Shown here in pieces: positions 14,991 through 23,747 of a stretch of DNA of 31,618 nt. The translations under genes and the position numbers were made by a program. The stretch is taken from positions 1 through 31,618 of the IMG/VR virus record IMGVR_UViG_3300020185_000165. One strand, written 5' to 3'. The notes below the pieces were generated by a model. The model ran no database searches, had not been told where the DNA came from, and saw only the letters and a list, made by a program, of their open reading frames with translations. Origin of the DNA: a virus. Position 1 is the first letter of the stretch. The number at the start of each line of letters is the position of its first letter.

Positions 14991-15001
14991 ATTATAAATA
15001 T
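14991..15001 (-). promoter_or_regulatory. Late element upstream of the tail tube gene
   Basis: Exact ATATTTATAAT on the sense strand, followed by AAAATAAAATAAAAAA and ATG (16-base spacer). The leader is entirely A/T with no Shine-Dalgarno sequence. Confidence 0.58.
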
Positions 15002-15016
15002 TTATCTTTTTATTTT

Positions 15017-17041
15017 TTATACCGGAAATGTAGCTCCTGTTGGTAATACATTGAAATCTAAAACAATAAATTCAGCTGTTTTCGATGGTTGTAAATAGAT
15101 TTGACCTATTAATTGGTTTCTATCGATTACATCTGGTGTATTATTTGTATCATCCATTACTACTTTAAAAGCATACAAACCTTGTCTTTGTTGTACTGAT
15201 TCTAAGTATGGGTTAACTTGTGTTAAGAAGTTATTTCTAGTTGCTATGGTATTTTGATCAAATACCAATGTGTTAGAAACTTGTGAAATATAGCTTTTAA
15301 GAGCAATTAGTAATCTTCTTACATTTACACGATCTAAAGCACTTGCTTTTTTCTGTAATGTTTTCTGACCAAATACTACAACTCCACTTTGTGGGAAGGT
15401 AGCTATTGGGTTTACATTTGCTTCATATAAAGTATCTCTATTTCCAGAAGTTAATTTTCTTTCAGCTTTTATTACTTGACCTAATCCACCTCTAGTTAAA
15501 CCTGCTGGTGCGAACCATGGGTCTGAAGATGCGTCAGTATAAGCAAAAACTCCAGGGATCAATGTAGATGGTGGAGCCCAAACTGTTTTACCAGTATCTG
15601 CGTCAAGTAACTGTAACCATGGCCAGTAAGTGGCAGCATATGAACTATCAAATCCACTTGCTTGGTTAGTAACACCACCTATAAGTGAGTTATATGCTCT
15701 TAAATCTACTACTGCTAAACAATCTTGTCGTTTTTCAGCAGTTGTAATTAATAAGTTAACTGCTGATGGGTGTAATTGATGAATTAACCCTGGTGCTGAT
15801 AATATATTAAACTGGTAGTTATCCTTATTACTTAATAAATTAATTACTGCCGTATAATCGTCTGCTGTTACACCTTGAGTATTATTAGCTGTAATGGTTT
15901 CGTTAAATTTAGCTGGAACTCCTCCTCCAAATAAATCTCCTTGACCTCCACTAAATGTTCCTTCTCCTACACTTGGTAAACTCGATGTGTATTGAGTTTT
16001 TGCTGTACCTGTATTATCGAAATAATTTGGTGTAGGTGAATTTACAGCCGACACATAAACATATCTACTTTTATTAGTATAGTTACCATTTTCAGTTAGG
16101 TAATAATCTCCATTGTCATCAACAATTTGACCATAATAGCTATTACCAATTACATTTTCTATGTAATTAGAAGATAATGGATCTAAAGATACATTAGAAA
16201 ATGTTTCTAATACCGTCTTTTGGTTAGTTTTATCATCTCCACGACGTATAGCCACACTAAACACTCCAGATGAAGTATTAGCATTTGTTATTTCCCATCT
16301 TATATTATCAGGGGTTCCATTTTCTAAAGCACCTCCTGATAAAGTTGATCCTGTACTGTTTAATATTTCTCCTTTAGATATAGTACTTAAAACAAATGGG
16401 GTCTGAGATTCTAAGTTATCATTACCAATCTCAATTCTTAAATCAACACCTACTCCTCCTGGGAAGGCATTTGATCCCAATGAAGCTGTTGAAAATACAA
16501 TTATATCTCCGCTTTCATATCCTGTTCCTCCTCTTATCTCAAAAACATTCATACTTTGTGAAGTATTAAAACTTGCTGTAAGTTGTGTTTTTCCATCTAC
16601 AGATAATACTCTACGAGTACTAGTTGGACCATTTGCTAATGATGAAGTAATATTAAAAGAATTAATTGTAAAACTAGATGTAGTACTAGAAGTAGCTAAA
16701 TCTCCGTTTACATTTCCATTAAAAAGATTTGTTGATTCTGCACTGCTCCAATCTGTTGAAGATGAAACTATACGAGTTACAAGTAATGAATTTCCTCCTT
16801 GATTGAAGTAATTATTTGCCGCCGTTTGGTTTAAATAAGAATATTGTTGTGAACCACTAGTTACAGCTCCTCCAAATATTGCTAAATATTCGCTATAAGA
16901 AGTAACTACAGTAGGTACTTCAACAGGACCCTTGATAGAAGGACCGATAAGTGCCGCTCCTACTTCTACAGGACCTTGAGTTATTTGAGATTGATCATTT
17001 TCTCTTGCTAGTACTCCGGGAGATATTAATGTTTCTGCCAT
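15017..17041 (-). CDS. 18: Contractile tail sheath protein, gp18-like
   Basis: 674 residues (T4 gp18 is 659). The N-terminus reads MAETLISPGVLARENDQSQI, then VGAALIGPSIKGPVEVPTVV, the typical opening of sheath proteins (SPGV-x-x-x-E-D...GP-x-x-G P). The C-terminal third contains VDLRAYNSLIGG, WLQLLDADTGKTVWAPPST, WFAPAGLTRGGL and DRVNVRRLLIALKSYISQ, ending near NVLPTGATFPV. These are the conserved core and C-terminal donor-strand region that links subunits. The sheath contracts to drive the tube through the envelope. The middle 230 residues (about 120-350) are Ser/Thr/Asn-rich and probably form surface-exposed outer domains. It has its own late element 23 bases upstream, and the tube gene follows. 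Confidence 0.95.
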   Translation of the reverse strand: MAETLISPGVLARENDQSQITQGPVEVGAALIGPSIKGPVEVPTVVTSYSEYLAIFGGAVTSGSQQYSYLNQTAANNYFNQGGNSLLVTRIVSSSTDWSSAESTNLFNGNVNGDLATSSTTSSFTINSFNITSSLANGPTSTRRVLSVDGKTQLTASFNTSQSMNVFEIRGGTGYESGDIIVFSTASLGSNAFPGGVGVDLRIEIGNDNLESQTPFVLSTISKGEILNSTGSTLSGGALENGTPDNIRWEITNANTSSGVFSVAIRRGDDKTNQKTVLETFSNVSLDPLSSNYIENVIGNSYYGQIVDDNGDYYLTENGNYTNKSRYVYVSAVNSPTPNYFDNTGTAKTQYTSSLPSVGEGTFSGGQGDLFGGGVPAKFNETITANNTQGVTADDYTAVINLLSNKDNYQFNILSAPGLIHQLHPSAVNLLITTAEKRQDCLAVVDLRAYNSLIGGVTNQASGFDSSYAATYWPWLQLLDADTGKTVWAPPSTLIPGVFAYTDASSDPWFAPAGLTRGGLGQVIKAERKLTSGNRDTLYEANVNPIATFPQSGVVVFGQKTLQKKASALDRVNVRRLLIALKSYISQVSNTLVFDQNTIATRNNFLTQVNPYLESVQQRQGLYAFKVVMDDTNNTPDVIDRNQLIGQIYLQPSKTAEFIVLDFNVLPTGATFPV

Positions 17042-17064
17042 TTTGTATGTTAATTAATTGTTTT

Positions 17065-17075
17065 ATTATAAATAT
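17065..17075 (-). promoter_or_regulatory. Late element upstream of the sheath gene
   Basis: Exact ATATTTATAAT on the sense strand, 23 bases before the ATG, in the 51-base gap after the 76-residue ORF. Consistent with a dedicated late transcript for the sheath. Confidence 0.58.
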
Positions 17076-17092
17076 TAGAAAAATTGTTAAAA

Positions 17093-17323
17093 TTATTCTG
17101 GTTTTGTAAATTCTCCTGATTCTATGTCAATGTTTCCATCTCCATATTTTTCAAAAAGTTTTGCTCCTAAAATATCCCTTTCTTTTTGAATTTTTTCAAC
17201 TTGAGAAAAAATAGACATTTTTTGAGTTTCTAATTGTCCTAGGGAAAATATTAATTGGTTTCCTTCAGATTGTAATTCTTGTAATTTTTGTAACTCTTCT
17301 TTTGATAACTTGATTTTACTCAT
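17093..17323 (-). CDS. Small coiled-coil protein before the sheath gene
   Basis: 76 residues, nearly all helical: KLSKEELQKLQELQSEGNQL, then IFSLGQLETQKMSIFSQVEK and IQKERDILGAKLFEKYG. The heptad-like spacing of Leu/Ile predicts a coiled coil (about 5-60) with a short acidic tail. I do not recognise a named family. It has its own late element, is flanked by the gp15-like and sheath genes, and is therefore probably made late. Plausible roles are a chaperone for sheath or tube assembly, or a minor tail protein; the sequence does not decide. Confidence 0.7.
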   Translation of the reverse strand: MSKIKLSKEELQKLQELQSEGNQLIFSLGQLETQKMSIFSQVEKIQKERDILGAKLFEKYGDGNIDIESGEFTKPE

Positions 17324-17342
17324 TTTTTTTGTTTTATTTATA

Positions 17343-17353
17343 ATGATAAATAT
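17343..17353 (-). promoter_or_regulatory. Late element (one-base variant) upstream of the 76-residue ORF
   Basis: The sense strand reads ATATTTATCAT, 19 bases before the ATG. The following TTATAAATAAAAC also contains TATAAATA in sense orientation, so this site alone cannot decide which orientation is functional. Confidence 0.48.
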
Positions 17354-17371
17354 GTTTAAATTATATTGAAA

Positions 17372-18295
17372 TTACCTAGTTCTACCTTCTTTGTTAGGGT
17401 TTTCGAAATTAGAGGGACTACTAATATTTTCTATATTAGATACTGTTTCAGATGTAATTGTAACTTTTGCTTTTGTATTATATTTTTTAATTGAATTTAA
17501 GTCTTTTTGTATTACATCAGGTATAATATATCCTCTTAAATTTATATTAAATGTTCCTTTTACAAGTCTATCTTGCCCCACAGTTAATTCTGTAGCGGTA
17601 GTAAAACTATCAACTGTTGATTTAAATTTAAATCTTTCAGGATTACCCCAATAAGAATCTGAAGCGTATTCTACAGATTCAATTATCTTATTTAATTGTT
17701 CCATGTAATATGTTTGAACTATACAACTATAAGATAGAGTAACATAATCAGGTACTGCTACTGCCCTTAATTGTTTTACAGGTTTTCTATTATTTAATAA
17801 ATTAAAATTAGAGTAAGTATTTTTAGAATTAAAACCAGTTTCAAAACTACCATATAAATTAGGCATATTAGAATCTAATTTATTGTAAGTTGACCTATCC
17901 TTAGTAATGGTATCTCTTTTAATTACAATAATAGGTAACATTACAGCACCTCCTTTATCTCTATAATAACCATCTCTTCTAAAAGATTTCCATCTTTCTG
18001 GGCTACCATATATTATGGGAACTGTTCTTCTTTCTCCGTTTTGAAATACAAAGGGTTTGATTACATTATTAAAATAATAAAATATGGATTCATCTAAATC
18101 TTGTAGTCCTATACTAAACTCTTTAGACGTATCACCCTTAGAACTTATTTTTGTAGATCTATTAAATTCAATACCAGTTTGAGTCGAGTTAGGATTAACG
18201 GGAGTATTTGGGTTCCCTCTAACAGAATCAAAAGGTTTTTGTTGGGAAATACTTATTTCCTTTTGTTTTTTTGGGTATGGTTTAAAGTTTGCCAT
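17372..18295 (-). CDS. 15: Tail sheath terminator / tail completion protein, gp15-like
   Basis: 307 residues (T4 gp15 is 272). The pattern follows T4 gp15: a short helix (FYYFNNVIKPF, about 72-82), RRTVPIIYGSPERWKSF (T4: IRVPITYASKEHF), GGAVMLPIIVIKRDTI (T4: ILPRINLHLVDFS), YVTLSYSCIVQTYYMEQLNK with IIESV (T4: YELSIFTRYEDDMFQIVEQI), and RLVKGTFNINLRGYIIPD (T4: RRIEWSLTFEVNGWMYPP). This protein forms the ring that caps the tail and joins it to the neck. It starts at the last base of the gp14-like gene (1-base overlap), so the two are coupled. The Pro/Asn-rich N-terminal 60 residues and the C-terminal 30 are probably disordered. Confidence 0.82.
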   Translation of the reverse strand: MANFKPYPKKQKEISISQQKPFDSVRGNPNTPVNPNSTQTGIEFNRSTKISSKGDTSKEFSIGLQDLDESIFYYFNNVIKPFVFQNGERRTVPIIYGSPERWKSFRRDGYYRDKGGAVMLPIIVIKRDTITKDRSTYNKLDSNMPNLYGSFETGFNSKNTYSNFNLLNNRKPVKQLRAVAVPDYVTLSYSCIVQTYYMEQLNKIIESVEYASDSYWGNPERFKFKSTVDSFTTATELTVGQDRLVKGTFNINLRGYIIPDVIQKDLNSIKKYNTKAKVTITSETVSNIENISSPSNFENPNKEGRTR

Positions 18296-18825
18296 TAAAA
18301 TCTTTCTTTATAAGGTGAAATTGACAATTTATCAGCAGGTATATAATGTGTTTCACATATAATTGATATATTATACCCAAAATCTTCTAAACCAGGGTTA
18401 AGAGGGTTTGGTGTACCATCTGAATTATTATTAGGATAGTCTGGGTTTTTACCTAGGAAGTAATCATTGGCTACTGTGGAATCTACACCGAAATATTCTC
18501 CTTGATATAATATTACATCCCCTACTTCAGGAACTACATTAGCATCAACTAAATCATCTCTTAAAAAAGAAAATCTAATATTTTGGGCGTATCCTATACC
18601 ACTATCCCCTTCAGCATAAGCTTCAGGTTGTCTTAATAATAAGCAATTAAATAAAAAGGGACCATCAAAATATTTTTCACCAGCGGCTTCACCATATAAA
18701 TTAATTACTGTTTCTTCTAATTTATATTTGTAAAAAGCAGCTTGTTGAGTAATAATATTACCCATCAATTCTCTATTTAATCTTCTTATTAAACTCACAT
18801 CACGTGAACGACCAAACATTGCCAT
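18295..18825 (-). CDS. 14: Neck protein, gp14-like
   Basis: 176 residues, shorter than T4 gp14 (256). The N-terminus has basic helices (SLIRRLNRELMGNIITQQAA), followed by ETVINLYGEAAGEKYFDGPF. The central block PEVGDVILYQGEYFGVDST, then VANDYFLGKNPDY, parallels the T4 segment [20 protein letters not shown] with PFYQLG. gp13/gp14 form the neck that closes the filled head and takes the tail. It sits between gp13- and gp15-like genes as in T4, with 1 base between it and the gp13-like stop and a 1-base overlap downstream. The order and the central motif support the call; overall similarity is weak by eye. Confidence 0.75.
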   Translation of the reverse strand: MAMFGRSRDVSLIRRLNRELMGNIITQQAAFYKYKLEETVINLYGEAAGEKYFDGPFLFNCLLLRQPEAYAEGDSGIGYAQNIRFSFLRDDLVDANVVPEVGDVILYQGEYFGVDSTVANDYFLGKNPDYPNNNSDGTPNPLNPGLEDFGYNISIICETHYIPADKLSISPYKERF

Positions 18826-18826
18826 A

Positions 18827-19987
18827 TTATCCTATATATATTGTATATGGAACCTGTTTCAATTCCGTTTGCTTAAACTCTGCTTCTTGAGATCTTCTTT
18901 CAAGTAAAGATTTTCTGGAAGTTTCGTCAAAAAATGTTCTTAGTTTTTCTATTAAAAATGTTTTTTCAGCAGTTGCTGCTGTAATTAAATCTGATTGGTT
19001 TAGAGTTACATTTGCATCAGGGATTGGGATATTACTATATTTACCTCTAACATACCCTAACATTTCTTTTGATAAAGCTAATGTGTATTCAAATATCCAC
19101 TGTCGGCCTATAGAATTTATAAGACCATAATCAGGATTACCATATTGAGCTTTAGATACATTATTTACTACACCTGTAGGGTTATTTAATCCTCTTTGGA
19201 TATTATTAGCTATACGCTCATCTCTATTAATATATTCAAATCTAAAAACCCCACTTCCTGTTGTTGGGACAGGAAATATAGTTAAATTATTATTTTTTAA
19301 TTCAAAACTATAATTTGATCTTCTAACTTGTTCACTAATTTCTATTGATTGAATTTGAGCTAAATCAAAATTAGTAGGCATCATAAGAAAACTAACGGCT
19401 GGGCTCATTCCGCTAAAGCCAAAGCTACTCATTAAATTAACACCATTACCTACATAAGGGTTATATATTTTACTAATCGCAGGGGAGTCTTCATAAAATA
19501 CTCTTTTAATCTCTATACCATGTTCTGATGTAATACCATTATTTATAGCCCATTCTTTTAAATCATAAGTTTGCTTGCTTGCAGTTAAGGGAAAAGAGCC
19601 TGTATAATATGTTACATTACCTCCAGTTCCGGCCTCAGTTCCATATTGTTCTGTTAATCTTATAATGGGTTCAAAGCTTGGGGATATAAGAGCATTATTT
19701 AATTCAGTACTATTTTCTCTATTTGATCCTTCAATTGTAAGGTAATTATCCCTAGTTTGATAAGCATATAACTCATTACCATAAGTTGTTATTGCTTCTT
19801 CAAATGCTGTGAAAAATGATCCTGCTTGAAGTTCTACATCTACTAATGGATAACCTAACCTTTGAGCACAGAATTTAGCTACTTTAACAGCATCTTCTTT
19901 ATAAGATATATCTGTGTTATAGAATCCGAATGGGACTAAATTATCATTGTATACAGGATTACCATCATATATGGGTATATTTGCCAT
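18827..19987 (-). CDS. 13: Neck / head-completion protein, gp13-like
   Basis: 386 residues (T4 gp13 is 309). After an extended N-terminus, LGYPLVDVELQAGSFFTAFE, then EAITTYGNELYAYQTRDN (about 44-85), is the helical adaptor pattern of head-tail connector proteins. A strand region follows (NNLTIFPVPTTGSGVFRFEY, about 230-250). C-terminal helices then carry ALSKEMLGYVRGKYSNIPIP, DANVTLNQSDL and EKTFLIEKLRTFF, typical of gp13 (L-G-x-x-RGK-x-x-x-x-P-x-P). It binds the portal after packaging. The first gene of a neck cluster (gp13-gp14-gp15) in T4 order. A late element lies 12 bases upstream. Confidence 0.8.
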   Translation of the reverse strand: MANIPIYDGNPVYNDNLVPFGFYNTDISYKEDAVKVAKFCAQRLGYPLVDVELQAGSFFTAFEEAITTYGNELYAYQTRDNYLTIEGSNRENSTELNNALISPSFEPIIRLTEQYGTEAGTGGNVTYYTGSFPLTASKQTYDLKEWAINNGITSEHGIEIKRVFYEDSPAISKIYNPYVGNGVNLMSSFGFSGMSPAVSFLMMPTNFDLAQIQSIEISEQVRRSNYSFELKNNNLTIFPVPTTGSGVFRFEYINRDERIANNIQRGLNNPTGVVNNVSKAQYGNPDYGLINSIGRQWIFEYTLALSKEMLGYVRGKYSNIPIPDANVTLNQSDLITAATAEKTFLIEKLRTFFDETSRKSLLERRSQEAEFKQTELKQVPYTIYIG

Positions 19988-19999
19988 ACTTTATTTTTT

Positions 20000-20010
20000 G
20001 TTATAAATAT
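20000..20010 (-). promoter_or_regulatory. Late element upstream of the gp13-like gene
   Basis: The sense strand reads ATATTTATAAC (one change at the last base), followed by AAAAAATAAAGT and ATG (12-base spacer). It lies in the 34-base gap after the PhoH-like gene and would start the neck transcript. Confidence 0.55.
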
Positions 20011-20021
20011 GATAAAAATAG

Positions 20022-20711
20022 TTAATCCCTAAATTTTTGATATACTTCAAGTATAGGAGATACTATATTATGTCTATGGTTTTTTTCTAATGTAATGGTT
20101 TTAAAACCCTTTACTTGTTCCTCAAGTCTACTTAGGAATGAAAAACCACTTTCTCTTTTATCTTTAAGATCTATTTGACCCATATCACCACAAATTACCA
20201 TTATAGACCCTTTACCAAGTCTACCTATTATAGTTTCCATTTGGGAATGTGTTACATTTTGTGCTTCATCTACTATAATAAAGGAATTAGTAAAAGTTCT
20301 ACCTCTCATAAAAGCAAAAGGAACTATTTCTATATCTTCATTTTCTAAATGTTTATCTACTTTTTCTTTATTATATAACATATATAAATTATGATATATA
20401 GGGGCTAACCAGGGATCCATTTTTTCTTTTAAATCACCAGGGAGGAAGCCTATATCTTCTTTAGATACAGTAGGTCGAGTTATTACTATTTTATCTACTT
20501 GTTTAGTAAAAAAATAATCTAAAGCTGCTTGAGTTGCAACTAAAGTTTTTCCAGATCCTGCTAAACCACGAATAACAGTAATAGGATTTTCAATTATTAT
20601 GGATTTTGCTTCTTTTTGTTCTTCATTTAATTGTACTTGAAATTTAATAGGTTTTCTATTCGCTCTTCGTTTTTGTGTAAAAACTTCGTCAGTATGGTGT
20701 TTTGATGCCAT
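20022..20711 (-). CDS. phoH: PhoH-like ATPase
   Basis: 229 residues with a complete PhoH-type P-loop core: Walker A in VIRGLAGSGKTLVATQAALD (G49-T56), then IVITRPTVSKEDIGFLPGDL, Walker B in SFIIVDEAQNVTHSQMET (D148, E149), CGDMGQIDLKDKRESG, and an R-finger-like block at LEKNHRHNIVSPI. PhoH proteins are helicase-like ATPases or RNases common in phages, especially marine ones. Their role in infection is unsettled, and the old link to phosphate starvation is not universal. It stands between the capsid gene (which ends in a strong terminator) and the neck genes, so it probably has its own promoter in the 184-base leader. That leader carries direct repeats but no late element, suggesting a different expression class from its neighbours. 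Confidence 0.93.
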   Translation of the reverse strand: MASKHHTDEVFTQKRRANRKPIKFQVQLNEEQKEAKSIIIENPITVIRGLAGSGKTLVATQAALDYFFTKQVDKIVITRPTVSKEDIGFLPGDLKEKMDPWLAPIYHNLYMLYNKEKVDKHLENEDIEIVPFAFMRGRTFTNSFIIVDEAQNVTHSQMETIIGRLGKGSIMVICGDMGQIDLKDKRESGFSFLSRLEEQVKGFKTITLEKNHRHNIVSPILEVYQKFRD

Positions 20712-20786
20712 ATAAAGGTTTTATTTAAGAATTGATGTAAAATATATAAAAATATTGTATATACACGAAAAAACATAAATTTTAGT

Positions 20787-20817
20787 AATATAACATATAT
20801 TTTAAATATAACATATA
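20787..20817 (-). repeat. Pair of 13-bp direct repeats upstream of the PhoH-like gene
   Basis: Plus-strand AATATAACATATA occurs at 20787-20799 and again at 20805-20817, an 18-base period. A looser copy (GTTATACATATG) follows at 20823-20834. The block lies between the capsid terminator and the PhoH start, in a leader of unusually low GC. Tandem operator sites are possible. The 18-base period does not match the 11-base spacing of a classical Pho box. Confidence 0.4.
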
Positions 20818-20842
20818 ATTTTGTTATACATATGAAAAAGAT

Positions 20843-20868
20843 AAAAAAACCCGGCCGAAGCCGGGTTT
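20843..20868 (-). terminator. Rho-independent terminator after the major capsid gene
   Basis: The sense strand gives AAACCCGGC-TTCG-GCCGGGTTT, a perfect 9-bp stem with a stable UUCG tetraloop, followed by a T-run. It lies 27 bases past the capsid stop codon. The strongest terminator in the window, in the expected place after the most abundant structural message. Confidence 0.96.
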
Positions 20869-20895
20869 AATTATTAAATATGATTTAGTCTCTTA

Positions 20896-22521
20896 TTATA
20901 GAGAATTTAAACCATTGATTTTAATTTTACCATAGAATTCTGGACGTACCATTTTCTTAGCGTAACGAGTTAGTAAACCTTTACGTGGTGTGAAAGTTTC
21001 TGGATCGTATACTAATGGAGTCATAATTAATGGAATGTATGGAGCAAATACTGCACCTGATTCTAAGAATTGTGTTCCTCTAAATCCTAATAAAATTTGG
21101 TTTTCAGTCATGTAAGGGTTTTTGTAAACCTTGATCTTACCACCACCTAATGCACCTACTTTTTGTACACCAAATGCATAGTTAGCTTTATCTACTTGAC
21201 CATCTACGTCACCTGCAAATCCTGGGATAGACTCGATGATTGTAGATACTGCTGGAGAAAGAACCATAAAGTTAGCACCACCTCTAAGAGTTTTCTGGTG
21301 AATCTTGTTAGATAATTTCTGGATTTTAGTTCCTAATGTTTGGAACCATTGTCCTTGGCTATTGTAGAAGTTTAGATCTGAAATGACACCATCAGCACCA
21401 TTATCAACAATAGATCTGTTATTTACAGCAGACCATACTTCAGAACCTCCTGAAGCGCCTTCCATTAACATATCTAAGATCTCTAAGTCAATTTCTAATG
21501 AAATGTACTCGCTTAGGATAGAAGTCAATTCAGCTTCAGCATCTAATGCATGGTATGCATTTAAATCCTGTGCGAATTCTGGCGTCCATACAGCTTTCAA
21601 TTTTCTAGTTTTAGCAACGATAGCAGATGATTTCATCTGTACATTGATTTCTGGAATTGAAATTCCTGGATCAGCATTTCCTTCGTTTAAGCTTCCGTTT
21701 CCAGCTTCGAAATCACCTCTTGCGTTGTCTCTTGGTTGGAAAGAATACTCTAAAGCATAATCACCAGTTGCTGTCAAAGAAGAAGCATCTGATTTGTCAA
21801 TAATAAATGAAATGTTAGTTCCATCTGTAGATGTAAATGCTGGTTTGTTACCTGATGCTACTAAATTAGCACCTGTAAGGATAAATCCTCTAACACCTTG
21901 TGCATCAAAATCAGTTGGTCCTGCGAAAGTTACTTTACGTAAACTGTCAGCAGCTACTGATGCAGATAGATCAGAGTCAAAATTAACATCAGCCCATGAT
22001 CCTGTTGCTTGTGTAGCACCAGCAATTGCAGATCCAGTTTCGTTAATTGAGTATGAGAATCTTCCAGCACCATATAATCCACCTTCTGTTCCGTTTGAAG
22101 CAAATCCTGAAACATCACCATATAGTGAATCACCTACAGCTTTGTCACCTTTTGCAGTTCCATATTGGAAATCTAGATAAAATACTAGACCTGAAGGTAA
22201 GTTCATTGGTTGAACTGATACAAATTCTTGAGCAGCAATCTGTCCAAATACTTTACGTACTAATGGAAGAGCTACACCAGCCCATTGTTCTCCAACACCT
22301 GGAGAAAAAGATCCACCGTTACCTACTCCACCACCTGATTGAGAAGATTCTACTACTAATTGTTTTGCTTGGTTTTCAAGAATAATACCCATATTGTTTT
22401 TATGAGTACCACCTAAACCTTCTAGCAAACCTGTTTTTTCCCATTTGCTAGACAATCTAGCTGCATCACTCTGTACTGAGTGGTATGGGTTTGCGCTTTC
22501 TAATAATGAATTTAAGCTCAT
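20896..22521 (-). CDS. 23: Major capsid protein, gp23-like
   Basis: 541 residues (T4 gp23 is 521). The N-terminal 58 residues look like a delta domain removed during maturation. Candidate protease sites of the T4 form (L/I)-x-E are QLVVE58 before SSQSGGG, and GLLE34. The body carries GEQWAGVALPLVRKVFGQIA, then AQEFVSVQPMNLPSGLVFYL, and at the C-terminus ILLGFRGTQFLESGAVFAPY, IPLIMTPLVYDPETFTPRKG and LLTRYAKKM, the hallmarks of T4-type capsid proteins (HK97 fold). It follows the scaffold gene and is followed by a UUCG terminator. No late element of the common type precedes the ATG, so it is probably transcribed with the scaffold gene. Confidence 0.96.
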   Translation of the reverse strand: MSLNSLLESANPYHSVQSDAARLSSKWEKTGLLEGLGGTHKNNMGIILENQAKQLVVESSQSGGGVGNGGSFSPGVGEQWAGVALPLVRKVFGQIAAQEFVSVQPMNLPSGLVFYLDFQYGTAKGDKAVGDSLYGDVSGFASNGTEGGLYGAGRFSYSINETGSAIAGATQATGSWADVNFDSDLSASVAADSLRKVTFAGPTDFDAQGVRGFILTGANLVASGNKPAFTSTDGTNISFIIDKSDASSLTATGDYALEYSFQPRDNARGDFEAGNGSLNEGNADPGISIPEINVQMKSSAIVAKTRKLKAVWTPEFAQDLNAYHALDAEAELTSILSEYISLEIDLEILDMLMEGASGGSEVWSAVNNRSIVDNGADGVISDLNFYNSQGQWFQTLGTKIQKLSNKIHQKTLRGGANFMVLSPAVSTIIESIPGFAGDVDGQVDKANYAFGVQKVGALGGGKIKVYKNPYMTENQILLGFRGTQFLESGAVFAPYIPLIMTPLVYDPETFTPRKGLLTRYAKKMVRPEFYGKIKINGLNSL

Positions 22522-22552
22522 TTTTTTAAATTTTAAGTTTTTATTAATTTTT

Positions 22553-23680
22553 TTATTTAATTCCAGCTAATTTTTTCATACGTGCAAATGCATCGTTTTC
22601 AACAATTGGCTGTTTTGCTTTAGGAACTATTCCTGCCGCTTTTGAAGCACTACCTTTTACTTCATTAATTGATGGTTTTGTCATCATAGATGAAATTCCT
22701 TCGTTTAATGTTTCGAAAATAACTTTTGCTTCTTTTACTGTTGATGCTTTATCAAAAGCTTTCAACACTTTAACTTTTTTGCCTTCCGACAAATTCTTTG
22801 ATTTGAAGATTTTGTTAGTGTAAAGTAATTTAGCATTTAGTAAGTTAACTTCGTTAAGTTCCTTTTTAAGTTCCTCAACTTCAGATAATGCAGTTGTAAG
22901 TTCTTCACTTTCATCTACTTTTTCTTTGTCTTCTTTTTTAGCTTCTTCTACTTCTTCCTTTTTTTCTTCCATCATTGGCATTTCTACTTCATCTTCAACT
23001 TCGATATCCATATCCATTTCTGACTCTTCGCCATCTACTTCCATTTCTTCTCCCGCTTCTAATTCACCAGCTTCTACCATGTCCTTAATTACATCCTCAA
23101 TGAATCCTTTTAGATCGTCTTCTGACATATCTTCTAGGTCAATTTCTTCCTCTTCCATTTCACCTTCACCTTCTTCGGCTTCACCTTCTTCGGCTTCGTC
23201 CTCTTCGGCTTCCGTTACTTCTTCAGATTCGTCAATTTCTTCAGATTCTTTAACTTCTTCTTTGTCATCTTTAGCTTCGTCAATTTCTTCCTTAGCTTCT
23301 TCGATTTCTTCAGATTCTGTTACTTCTTCTGTTTCATTAAGTTCTGCAAGTAATTCGTCAAGACTAACTTCTTCGTCAATCTCTTCTTTTTTAGCTTCTT
23401 CTACTTCTTCAGCTTCCTTTACTTCTTCTTTGTCTTCTTTTTTAGCTTCATCTAATTCAGCAGTAACTTCTTCAGCTTTAACATCGTCTTCTTCATACTT
23501 ATCGTATCCTTCGTCGATGTCTTCATCTTTGTCCATTTCTTCTAATTTAGCGGATAGCATAGATTTCAAATGAGGAGTAAATGCTTCTTCTAAAGCAGCT
23601 TTAGCGTTTGCTATTGCGGTTTCTTTAACCGATTTAGCGTCAGCAATTGCTTCTTTGAGCAAATCTCTGTTGTTTGACAT
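22553..23680 (-). CDS. 22: Prohead core scaffolding protein, gp22-like
   Basis: 375 residues. The first 45 are a helical, Ala/Lys-rich stretch. Residues about 48-265 are extraordinarily Glu/Asp-rich with many imperfect EE-repeats (for example EEVTEAEEDEAEEGEAEEGE). The C-terminal 100 are again helical (LLNAKLLYTNKIFKSKNLSE, then GKKVKVLKAFDKASTVKEAK), a layout matching the conserved C-terminal region of T4 gp22 (269 residues). The scaffold forms the core around which gp23 assembles and is then degraded by gp21. Short (L/I)-x-E sites abound. It lies between protease and capsid genes as in T4. The leader holds two perfect 7-bp hairpins and no late element. The acidic expansion makes it longer than the T4 protein. 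Confidence 0.88.
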   Translation of the reverse strand: MSNNRDLLKEAIADAKSVKETAIANAKAALEEAFTPHLKSMLSAKLEEMDKDEDIDEGYDKYEEDDVKAEEVTAELDEAKKEDKEEVKEAEEVEEAKKEEIDEEVSLDELLAELNETEEVTESEEIEEAKEEIDEAKDDKEEVKESEEIDESEEVTEAEEDEAEEGEAEEGEGEMEEEEIDLEDMSEDDLKGFIEDVIKDMVEAGELEAGEEMEVDGEESEMDMDIEVEDEVEMPMMEEKKEEVEEAKKEDKEKVDESEELTTALSEVEELKKELNEVNLLNAKLLYTNKIFKSKNLSEGKKVKVLKAFDKASTVKEAKVIFETLNEGISSMMTKPSINEVKGSASKAAGIVPKAKQPIVENDAFARMKKLAGIK

Positions 23681-23705
23681 AATCGCAAAATTTAAATTTG
23701 TGAAA

Positions 23706-23725
23706 TACGGTTATTAGGAACCGTA
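23706..23725 (-). promoter_or_regulatory. Leader hairpin A before the scaffold gene
   Basis: The sense strand gives TACGGTT-CCTAAT-AACCGTA, a perfect 7-bp stem with a 6-base loop, about 25 bases before the scaffold ATG. No T-tract follows, so it is unlikely to be a terminator. It could protect or process the mRNA or regulate translation. Confidence 0.5.
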
Positions 23726-23747
23726 ATAGAATTAATTTGTTTTCTCG

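Noticed and set aside
20787-20834. Pho box upstream of the PhoH-like gene
   Set aside because: The repeats have an 18-base period and an AT-only core, not the 11-base direct repeats of known Pho boxes.
22926-23573. A long Ser-rich plus-strand ORF opposite the scaffold gene
   Set aside because: It is the antisense reading of the Glu/Asp-rich repeats (GAA/GAT codons read as TTC/ATC and TCT/TCA). It has no start context and lies wholly inside a well-supported gene.
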